Below are positions 40,849-64,000 of a stretch of DNA of 64,000 bases, piece after piece. Both the position numbers and the translations under genes were made by a program. Under the pieces are notes generated by a model that was not told the DNA's origin, did no database searches, and was given only the letters and a program-made list of their open reading frames with translations. This DNA comes from Larimichthys crocea. Lineage: Eukaryota > Chordata > Actinopteri > Sciaenidae. Positions within the stretch are counted from its first letter, which is position 1; every line of letters begins with the position of its first letter. The stretch is taken from NCBI RefSeq assembly GCF_000972845.2, contig NC_040022.1, forward strand, positions 8,039,160 to 8,103,159, given 5' to 3'.

Positions 40849-41070
40849 GCTGCAAGGATTAATCGGTTAGCTAATCGACTAATTTAATAATCTGTATTGT
40901 CTGTATTTCAAGCATTTCGTATTTCGTCTCAAATTCTTTGCTTAGTTTCTCCAAAAATATGAATATTTTCTCGTTTCCTTTGTCTTTTATATTCCATTCA
41001 AATATTTTACGGGTTTTCAGTCAAACAAAACGAGCAATTTGAATATGCCAGCTTCAGATAATTGTGATTT
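40849..41070 (-). repeat. Dispersed fish repeat (same family as 1720-2195), copy 3
   Basis: It begins GCTGCAAGGATTAATCGG and TTAGCTAATCGACTAA, the inverse of the TCGATTAAT cluster at 2155-2190. It continues with 'aatatgaatattttctcgtt' and 'tcagtcaaacaaaacgag'. The reverse orientation relative to copy 1 is clear. Confidence 0.65.
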
Positions 41071-41461
41071 TTCAACACACAAACTTGTCAAGCAGAGACA
41101 AAAACAAAATGGTTAAAAGAAGGCTGGATGTTCTAGTGTTTGGATAACCGCTCGCAGCAAGACAAAGCATAGTACAGAATGCAGGGCAGTGTACTGCACT
41201 AGTAGTGTCTGTGAATGGATTTCACACAGCAAAGATGCCCTGCAAATTACTAACGGTATCCCCTTGGACTGGTCCACTGTGAGCCCAACTGGGAAGCTCC
41301 TGGGGGAGGCTGTTCCCATGCTGCTGCACAGAAACACCTGCAGAATCAAGAGCCGGATCTACAGTGCAGCTGTTGTGATAAGACTCGATAAGACCTCACC
41401 TTCATAACTGACTCCTCATGATGAAAATGTGGTACTCCCTTGCCTTTCTCTCAGCTGCAAG

Positions 41462-41485
41462 CACACACACACACACACACACACA
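41462..41485. repeat. (CA)n microsatellite
   Basis: About 24 bases of perfect CA repeat. Confidence 0.95.
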
Positions 41486-42309
41486 GTCATACTGACCTCC
41501 ATTACAAGTGAAACAAAACTTTCCCAGGTCAACAATGTAAGACAGAGAAAAACACAGATAAAGGGCAGAGCTATGTGTTCTCCCAAGAAGCAACATCTCT
41601 AAAAAAAATAAGTCTGGAATGCAATCTGTGATTATTTGTAATATCTACTGCTACACAATTATGCTGTCGGTTGGCTTTATTTCCTCAAGTGTTCTTACAT
41701 ATTTAATCATCACTGTCATTAAAGGATTGAGATACACAATAATCTATTACTATTTGAGCTCTGTGAACCGTGCAGTCTGGCTAACTGACACAACTTGATC
41801 ATGTTGTGGTGTGGTTGGGAGCGTGTGCACGGCTGTGGGTAGGAAGCTGACAGGCAGGGGAAGCCCGTTGTAGTGCTCCGTGCCATGTTGCTGTTTGCCT
41901 TGCCATCCTGGCTGAGGCGTCATCCAACCGCAGGGGTGGACAGCATCTCTCATCCTAAGAGGTCTGGGTGTCACAGGTGGTATGACCACAGGGCTGTGGG
42001 CGTCTGATTCTCTGACAGCTGCATGATCGCTCTACGCTCTTTGAGGTCAGACAAAATACAGCTGGGGGAAGAACAGGAGAAGGAAACACTGAGGCTGAGC
42101 ACCTTCTCTCATTGGGCAAGGCACCCCTTTCTCCACTCCAGAGAGAAGCAGAGGTCAAAGGAACCAAGGGGCGGGTTTGGAAGCGTTTCAATGAGGGTGT
42201 GGGAGGCCTGATTCTTGGAATTTATAATGTGTTTAATTAATAATAACAACATTTATTAAGTAATTGAAAAAGTGTAAAAAGTGTAGTTGTTGTTTTTATC
42301 TCCTTCTCT

Positions 42310-42690
42310 TCATTTTGAGTATCTGTGCTCATTTTGCATCTTGTCAGGGCCATTTTGCATCCCTGTGAAGCTGTTTTGCAACTCTTTGTAGTCATTTTTA
42401 GTCTCTTTGTAGTTGTATTTAGTCTCTTTGTGGTCATTTTTAGTCTCTTTGTGGTCAGTTTGCAGCTCTTTGTGGTCAGTTTGACCACATGATTCTCTGT
42501 GTTTGTTCTGCCTCTTTTCAGGGCCATTTGTGATGGTTTTGCATCTCTTTGTGTTCATTTTGCATGTTTTCATTCTTGTTTTGCATCTCTTTGTATCTCG
42601 TCATGGCCAGTTTGTGTCTCATTCTAGTCACTTTGTGTCTCTCTGTGGTAATTTTGCGCCTCTTTGTGGTAGTTTGATTAACTTTACTAC
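42310..42690. repeat. 21-bp-period minisatellite
   Basis: Imperfect tandem units of about 21 bases, with the theme 'tttttagtctctttgtggtc' or 'ttttgcatctctttgtgttc', run for about 380 bases. Because 21 is divisible by three, several frames stay open on both strands and give repetitive Lys/Thr-rich translations on minus. I regard these as repeat artefacts, not genes. Confidence 0.85.
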
Positions 42691-45299
42691 AAAAGATGTC
42701 ACTTTGTACTGTTCTGATACTACAAGCCAACTACCAATCAGCATCTTACACTGGTTTGATTGGGCTGTGCCACCCCTGGCCCCACATCTGGACCCCTTTC
42801 CCACCAGAACCCACTGAGACACCAGGAGCTTATGAGTTTCTCCTGTCATCTCTGACAGGCCCTCATTTGCTTTCATTCAGCGTCTCATCACGGCTTCAAA
42901 GACGAGTGGATCATCTCCCTCGGGGGTAGTGAGAAGATCAGCGTGCCTTCAAAAAATGACTGGTATCCAAAAATTGTTGACCCAAGGCGATTTTGCTCCT
43001 CATAATTGGCTTCTTCACTCTGTCTGTCTTGGGCAATCATTGGAGAGTTATGATGTATTATATTGCCTGGAAAACATCATTAAGTTTGTTGTGCGGAGGT
43101 GATTCAGTAACATATCATTTTCTCTTGATGAACAAAACATTATTATTGAGGGGGTAGCCACAGAGTACACTGAGTGCTTTATTCATCTACCTAACAATAA
43201 TTCTGCTGCCGTGTTGTCTAACCAGGACTAGGAGTCTGATCCAGTGCTAGATTTTGTTTGGTTCCAGCTGTAGCGCCCAAAGGAGCAAAGCCTGGCACCA
43301 TGAAATAGCATTCTTTGATGATCCACTGAGGTGGCCACACATGCATATATCTATATATTTCCTTTAGATTCTGTGCTCTCATAAATCTCCCTCTGCCACC
43401 AAGGCAGCATAATACTTTTAATGTCTGAGAGAAAAATAGATGTTACTGCATCTGGATCCATTCAAATCCACATTAAGCTACAAGGTTCCAAACTAGTTGC
43501 ACTTGACTTGAGTAATACATTTAATAACAGTAATATGTTTATTTGACAGCTTGACTTACTAGTTAATTTTCAGATCAATATTTTATAGTAAAGATGTTTA
43601 TAAAATATAAATGAAACAACATTATTATTAGTCGTTAAATGTAAACATAAAGTTCTGGATCTGCACCAAAAACAGGGCGAAGCCCCTAACTTTGCACCGC
43701 GAATGTGTATTAAACTATGGTAGTGACATTTGTACATCACAAACCACATGTGGTCCATAGGTCAGTCTGAGTAGCATGATCGTGATCCACACCTGGAGTC
43801 TGGATTCCAGTTTGTGCCCGTGGTGCTCAGGTGTGGAGGAAAACCAGTAAGCTCATCTCATCCTTTCCTCAGGGCTGAAAGATAAAGGACAGACAGAGAG
43901 AACCCCATGACCTTGAGAGACAGACGGAGAGGTAAACGCGCTTCATGTACTGTTTAGAAATGGTTTGAGGGAGGGTGGGGGGGGCTTATTTATCTCTTTC
44001 TCTCTCTCTCTCTACACTTCTTGTCTATTCTGAGCAATAGGTTAAAGCTGTGCACATCCAACCACTGCCCTGGGGATGTGTTATGACAACCGAAAACGGT
44101 GAACAGCGAGAGCAAGAAGTGGCATGAACAGATCTCAAGGCGTCTGACATGTGGGGGTGGGTGAAAAGGACCTCTGTTGAGAAGTGTCTAGCCTGAAGAT
44201 ACAACCATCAACTCAAGTACCATCAGGCAGCCACGGGAAACTGTCTGGGCCGATTTCTGATTGCTGTGCTGAATGAGGTAAACGAACACAGCTATCACTG
44301 GCAAACGGGAGCCTGTAACAGTTGACTGCACAAATAAGGTCAAACAACGCATGAATTCGCCTTTCTTGCTCCTGGTCTTCTCCCAGTTTAGCAGACAGCA
44401 AAGTGATGGAGGGTTGGAGCAAGGTGATTGAGATGTGGTTTTGTTAGGGTGCCAGGCATCGCCCCGGGGATGATTTTCCTCCCACTAAATCACCAAGGAA
44501 CTATTGTGAAACGTTCACAGCTTGTTCTGGGAAATCCAATCGTGCCACTTTCACACAGTCCTCCATGACAAAGGAAACTTCACAAACAACCCGTCTCCTT
44601 CCTCTCCATACGGTGACTTGTAATCTCACCTCACTATGAAAAGTTAGATATCATTAGTTTGTTGGTGTCTCTGACTGCAGGCGAGAAGGAAGCCTCTGGA
44701 CGGACAGACAGGAATATTGTGAGACCTATCTGTGGAAAAAAAAGAGGATAGACTAATTAGACTGAATCAGGATGAGCTGACAAAAGCTCGCCCCGGGACA
44801 TGTTTCACATGAGTCTTTCCTGTCACATGTCTTACATGTCAACAGATTACGCTATCTGTCCTGGGTTAGAGGGGGGAAAGGATGTCTGCTATCACATCTG
44901 TCAGCTATTACATTTAAGAGAATATCAAATATAATGGAAGATAAAGCCTGCAGGCTGTGTTTAAACAACAATTGAATAAACCAGGGCTGAAACGTTATGA
45001 GGTGTGTCTGCCATGACATTCAGGGCAAACATTTGGTGTCCTGTTTCATGTGTATCACAGCATTTATAACTCTAATAATAAACTCAATTTGTATGAAGTG
45101 TCATACCAGTCTGTGACGCTAGGTGGTGTTTCTCCAGCGCTTGTGCGAGCCAAAGATCGTCAATGGATTTACATAGCTCATATTTCATACACCGTGTCAC
45201 CAAACTAAGGCGCTAACTGTAGTAATGAAACTCATGGCTATCTTCACCTCACAGAAATGTCAAAAATGAATGGCAGTCACCGAAAAGCAGAGCTAAACT

Positions 45300-45559
45300 A
45301 CTGTTTTGATGTTGCATCTTCAAATGTCGAAACATCGAGGCGGAGTGAGCCCTCTTCCTTTTTTTTTCACCCCATCTCTCTCTGCGCTTCCGCTTCCCCA
45401 CTTCCGTACACAAACAGTCGGCTGATGACGTGTACCGTTAGCTGGCTAGCTTAGCTTAGCTTCTCTCACCTGTCAGGATAAAAAAGACGTGATTTAAAAA
45501 AAAAACACACAAACCGAGAGCGACAGAGGCGAAGCAAGAAAAACACACGGGGGAGGAAG
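45300..45559 (+). promoter_or_regulatory. gosr2: gosr2 promoter and 5' UTR region
   Basis: The stretch before the gosr2 start codon is CpG-richer than its surroundings. It contains ETS-like CTTCCG motifs (about 45,401), a CRE-like TGACGTGT (about 45,425) and no TATA box. Transcription probably starts around 45,400-45,480. The start codon context GGAAGATGG is favourable. The exact start is not determinable here. Confidence 0.45.
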
Positions 45560-45846
45560 ATGGAGACGCTTTACCACCAGACGAACAAGTGAGTGTGTGT
45601 GTGTGTGACTGCACCAGCTAATTATCACCAGTGAACTTCACTGCAAGCGTCCAGATCTCCACACAGATGTTTTATGAATGATGTTTAATCATTGTATTTT
45701 ATGGCAATGTGTGTTCGGTTCCTATCGAGTAACGTGATTTGTGTTTGTTCTGGATCAGACAAATCCACGAGGTGCAGTCTCTCATGGGTAATCTGGAGAA
45801 GACGGATCGTCAGTCAGTGCACTGTAAGTAATGAGTATATATATAG

Positions 45847-45877
<31 letters not shown>

Positions 45878-48176
45878 GATGATCCCAGCTCCTTTTGATT
45901 CCCATTCGTTACAGACTCCTTGTATGGCGCTCTGATATAATGACAGGAGGGGTGGGGGTGGATGTGGGTAGGGGGGGCTGGTGTCTCCCTGTTTGATTGT
46001 TTTCTGTGGTCGGTGCCTGCCCAATCAGTTGGTGCCAGGACAGGAAGAAGTTGGGTGGGTGCAGTGACAGAAGCTGGGAGGACTTCTTTCGAGATAATGC
46101 TGGGAGCCGAACAGTAGACGACGACCACCCTCCTCCTCCTCCTCCTAAATTATGACATCAACTTTGTGTTTTAACCCAGGGGAGCATATAGCTATTAATG
46201 AGAGAGAGAGTGTACCAGTCACAGTGGAACAAACAAGACACCCACATGCTGAGGAACATGACTTATTGTTTTACCTGATCATTTGGAAAAGATCCACAAA
46301 AAAAGGGAACTGTGTTATTCTTCTTCTACCAAAAGAAGCATATTTTGTTTGTAATCTCTCTTTTTTTTCTCCCCACGAAGTGTTAGAGAATGAGCTGCAG
46401 GCTAGAACCGACCAGATCTTCAACCATTTAGAACGACTCGAGATCCTGGCCAGCAAGGAACCACCAAACCGCCGCCAGAACGCCAAATTGTGAGTTTGGA
46501 TTCAGTCAATTGATGGTGACCCTAAAGCCCCAGACCATTACATATCTCATAAAGGCACGGTGAGGGTGTAGAAGATGAGACAGGCAGCCCTGTCCTGCCC
46601 TGTGGCGACGTGGCTCTATGAAAACATTTCCTCAGAAGCCCCGTCATCTCCAGCATTCCTGCAGCATTGGGCAAAGATTCATTTCTGAGCTGGGTAAACA
46701 GGCCTTAGGGGACACAGCACACCCCATCCCACAGCACCCCTCTGATCTTAGTAGAGCTCTAGCTGAGCCTCAGTGAAGCTCGGGAGAGGGGGAGACTGTG
46801 AGAGACTCTGTTCATTCCAACTGCATGAGACCTGAGAGAGAAAACAAATATTCTCAACCAGAACAATCCTTGAGTAGTTAGAGCTACATATACGATAAGG
46901 TGCAATGGTTCAGTGGCGTATAAATAAAGGAGGTGAGCGGGTAGTGTTAAAACAGAGTTGTCTAGAGAGGTTTTGTCCGCTTTGTAACAGACTCGAATCC
47001 ATTTACTAATTCTTTGCTTTCCCTCAGGCGAGTGGACCAGCTCAAGTATGACGTTCAACACCTTCGGACCGCGTTGCAACATTTCCAGCACCGCCGCTAT
47101 ACCAGAGAGGCCCAGGAGAGAGAGAGGGAGGAACTCCTGAGCCGTACATTCACGACCAACGTGAGTCAGAGCTCCGATTTGGCTTAGTGTGCTTGGCAAT
47201 CACTTTATCATTGAATGCAACATTTAAAGGTCCAAGTCCTGGTTGATTGGTAAAATCGTGATAGCGTTCAGTGAACTTTGAGTTTGCTCTGGTTGACACG
47301 CAAGCAGCCCTCGGTGTAACATTGAAAATGTCTCAAAGCTGAATAATGTGGAATTCAAACTAAAAGTCTGTTCTTGTTCAATAGGATGCAGATACCTCCA
47401 TCCCCATAGACGAGACCCTACAGTTAAACTCCAACTTGCACAACGCAAACAGAAACCTGGATGAGATCATCGACAGTGGCAGCAACACCCTCAACGGTCT
47501 AAGAGATCAAAGATCTGTGCTGAAGGTTCCCATGATTTAATACAAGAACTAGAAAGAAAAAACGTGTCTGTAGCAGAGCACTGTCACTTTTTCTGTTTTG
47601 TTTTTTTCTTGTTAAAGGAACCTGTAGATAACAGATTTAAAGTTATGTTCCCTGACCCAGTTTCTGGTGTCCACATTGATCACAATAGTCTCATTGTTAG
47701 TGTGGATATCCTTTTAGTTAGAGGGTGAGTCTGTATTTCCAGGGAGGAGATTGTCTTCCTGGTTTTGCTTCAGGCCTCCTCTTATCAGGGTGTGTCTGTT
47801 GATCGACACTTGTAGCCCGGTTGTCTAGCCATGAGAGACTTCTGATGGAGTGGCGCGTCAAGGAGGGTGTGGACACTCAACGTCTCACAAAAATCAGATG
47901 AATAAGCGTGGATAATTACAATGTTGTCATCTAATGCCTGAATTTCCCAAAATATTTAGTGTAAGCATGTCTAATCTGTTTACATGAGTGTGACTCTGTT
48001 TCGGCTCTACACAGGTGACCCATAAGAAGATGCTGGACGTGGCCAACATGTTAGGGCTGTCGAACACAGTGATGAGACTGATAGAAAGACGAGCCACCCA
48101 AGACAAGTTCATCATGATCGGAGGCATGCTGTTGACCTGTGTCTTCATGTTCCTGGTAATCAGATACCTGGGCTGA
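45560..48176 (+). CDS. gosr2: Golgi SNAP receptor complex member 2 (membrin, Qb-SNARE)
   Basis: Membrin is the Qb-SNARE for ER-to-Golgi and intra-Golgi fusion, pairing with syntaxin-5, Bet1 and Sec22b/Ykt6. Six exons join in frame: 45,560-45,588, 45,759-45,823, 46,381-46,489, 47,028-47,160, 47,385-47,525 and 48,015-48,176. They give 212 residues, equal to human GOSR2. Recognisable stretches are [20 protein letters not shown] at the N-terminus, [49 protein letters not shown] and the SNARE helix containing [18 protein letters not shown]. One C-terminal transmembrane segment (about 190-210, [18 protein letters not shown]) is followed by RYLG, a tail-anchored topology. All introns have GT-AG ends. 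Intron 1 starts with a GT repeat just after the donor, and intron 2 carries a TA microsatellite. No missing motif. Confidence 0.96.
45836..45872. repeat. (TA)n microsatellite in gosr2 intron 2
   Basis: About 37 bases of TA repeat with one G interruption start 12 bases after the exon 2 donor. Confidence 0.93.
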
Positions 48177-48870
48177 CCACCATCCGTCCACAGTGGCAGG
48201 TTTTGATCAGTCGTGGACGTTTCTGCAGCGCATCATCCCTCATGATATGAAAAGTGGCAGAACTGAATTTTTAACATCAGATCGAAGTCATTTTTTTAAT
48301 AAATTGTGCCATGATTCATTGGTGAAATCATTTTGGGCAACTGCAAAAGACGAGGTTGAAGAAGACCTTTATTACATACAGTATTCCACTTGAAGCTCCA
48401 AGAGCGCTGAACTTTGATAGGTTTACTGCTCCCTTCAGATTACTGCCACACATCCATCATCTTTTTTTTTTTTTTTTAGAAATTAAAACCACTCTGAAAC
48501 TATAAATCACATGTGACTGTACCCAAATGGCTTTTTAAAAAATGCTTATGTTCATACTCAACTTGCTTTTCCCTCCAGTGTTAAAATGTTTTGCTCTTTA
48601 ATCTGTCAGTAATGTTGTCAGCGTCAACTCTGCCTTGTTAAACATGGTTCATAGAGAAATACTACTGTGGATATACTCATAATGCTGTCGTTAAGAATAC
48701 CCCCTGGAGAATATCGGTTTATGTGTAGCAGATGTAATACGCGAGGAAAACAATGGACACCACAATTACTTTGTAAATTGTTATACACTTCCTCCTGGAT
48801 TTATGCTTGGATCTAGTCTCACTATGTGAGTGACTTCCTTCTCTTAAAAGAATAAAACAAGTTTCATTTC
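48177..48870 (+). other. gosr2: gosr2 3' UTR with two poly(A) signals
   Basis: AATAAA hexamers lie at 48,298-48,303 and 48,851-48,856, suggesting short (about 140-base) and long (about 690-base) 3' UTR forms. A T-tract sits at about 48,463-48,477. No coding content. Confidence 0.55.
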
Positions 48871-49134
48871 CTTGCTATATCTTCATCAAATGACTTTGCT
48901 TCAGTTAAAAATGATTTTTAGTAGAAAGATACTCTCCTGCTGATTCACCTTGTATGATTTACTGCTTTCAAGCAACTAGGGCACCATCTAGTGTTTCGTG
49001 TTCAACAGTGACCTTTGCAGGGATTGCTTGACTTCCCCAGATGAAGTGACGCTTGCAGTTTTTCTTGTGACTGCTGAGTGGTCAAGGAGATGAAATGTTT
49101 ACGTCAGTTTCATTAACCTTACATATTATGGAAA

Positions 49135-50312
49135 AAGACACGTGAACTTGAGATTTTATTTGCTGAAACAGTAAGTTTTTAAAAAATACAGAGTTGCTAC
49201 TGCTTGACAGATCACTATTCCTTTGCCCTCCCAGCACATCTTAGCCGGGGTAGTTTAAGAAACAACCTTGATAAAATACATACACGTATCCACCTCCCGT
49301 CCATCTCGTCATTCTGCTTTTTCCAACGCCAGCCTCAAACCTCTAGAATGTTAATAGGTTAATCTACAGCAGTTTTTATTTACAAAATTACACAAAAGCA
49401 AAAACACAGCCCTTCTTTTGAAGAGCATTCTGGAAAATAATTTAAAAACAGAAAAATACAATTATTGCAGTATACTACAATCTTATTGTTACATGATGCA
49501 AACGCACCATCTCGATGTACAGATTTCAGTGCAATTCATTCAGGTGTACCCTCACCACAGGGAACATGAGCTTTGCCTCAGAGGGAGGGGGGGGGTCCTT
49601 GTGTGACATGTCATACCGATTTAGACACCATAGCATGTAATTTCACATGGTCATCATTGGTGGGATTCTTCACATTACACACTGATATATGTACAAGTTA
49701 CTGCATTACAAATCATTTGAGACCAAGGATCCAATAGAGAGCAAGTAGTCATATGAGAACATAAAGAGATTATCAGTAATTATGAAATAGTTTGTCTCGT
49801 TACATTACAGAACCAAAGCTGTTCCTCTCTAGAACAATAGTCCTAACACAATTCTGCTTATAGCTTCAGCCATTAATGTCTCTTTGGCTGCTAAATTAGC
49901 AAAGAAAGAAAAGAAAAAGTGAATATTTTTATATGGAAAACAAAACAAAAACACTTCCAGTGGTTTCATTGATGCGTCATTCAAAAACAAATGGGTGGGT
50001 ATAAACCAAGATTGAGGAAGTCTGTAAATCTACACCCTGCTTGAAAAATTCAGGGAAAAACATGGAAAAAAAACTCACGAGTAAGAAGAAAATGTTAGTG
50101 TCAATTCTGAACCCAACACAGTCAGCACCACTTTGTGGCTACAACTTACTGCACTGTGTAGGCCAGTAAAATGGTGGTTTAATGACAGCTTCCTGTCCCA
50201 CTGTCTACATGTTGTCACAAAGACTTCATCCTAAAACCCTAAACCAAGCCGGTTAGGTCTTTCTTCCAGTGGTTGGGGTGGTGTGAGTACACTCCTTCAC
50301 TTGCGTCATTAC
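49135..50312 (-). other. gpatch8: gpatch8 3' UTR with poly(A) signals
   Basis: On the minus strand AATAAA occurs at 49,380-49,375 and 49,160-49,155 downstream of the gpatch8 stop. This gives a 3' UTR of roughly 0.95-1.2 kb. Fewer than 300 bases then separate it from the gosr2 3' end on the other strand. Confidence 0.55.

Positions 50313-64000
<13,688 letters not shown>

Larger units (their letters stand above)
38101..45299. other. wnt9b-gosr2 intergenic DNA, no gene recognised
   Basis: About 7 kb with microsatellites, two dispersed repeat copies and a 21-bp-period minisatellite (listed separately). I found no exon with splice sites and coding composition. Confidence 0.6.

Noticed and set aside
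42237..42817. Lys/Thr-repeat proteins over the minisatellite
   Set aside because: Frames are open only because the repeat period is 21 bases; no start, splice or conservation evidence.

Overview
This is eukaryotic, vertebrate nuclear DNA. It most likely comes from a percomorph or other acanthomorph teleost. The evidence is short introns with GT-AG boundaries, proteins very close to human orthologues, many CA/GA microsatellites, and several dispersed repeats that I recognise as typical of spiny-rayed fish genomes. There are four protein-coding genes. Three are complete in coding sequence and one runs off the right edge.

Layout. Positions 1-25,780 hold no gene I can name. They contain microsatellites, degenerate transposon copies, one orphan exon-like segment on the minus strand (15,820-15,910) and possible regulatory DNA. 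An Arf-family small GTPase gene (arf2-like, minus strand, coding 26,460-27,828) follows, with a 5' noncoding exon and housekeeping-type promoter near 30,060-30,190. Then come wnt9b (plus, 32,154-36,593), a 7 kb intergenic stretch with a minisatellite, and gosr2 (plus, 45,560-48,176). Last is gpatch8 (minus, 50,313-56,920 and beyond), whose 5' exons carrying the G-patch core lie past position 64,000 or were not recognised. gosr2 and gpatch8 are tail to tail; arf2 and wnt9b are head to head.

The arf2/wnt9b/gosr2/gpatch8 grouping matches the human 17q21 / mouse chromosome 11 neighbourhood. That is why I call the Wnt gene wnt9b rather than wnt9a and the Arf gene arf2 rather than arf1. The genes do not form one pathway. 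Arf and the SNARE membrin (GOSR2) both act in ER-Golgi transport, Wnt9b is a secreted signal, and GPATCH8 is a nuclear, probably splicing-related protein.

I see no dramatic new system. The observations most worth checking are: a juxtaposed 3'/5' splice site resembling a recursive splice site in a gpatch8 intron; a 642-bp fold-back element with about 221-bp arms in the same intron; an upstream ORF overlapping the wnt9b start; a nested transposon between the arf2 and wnt9b promoters; and the orphan exon at 15.8 kb.
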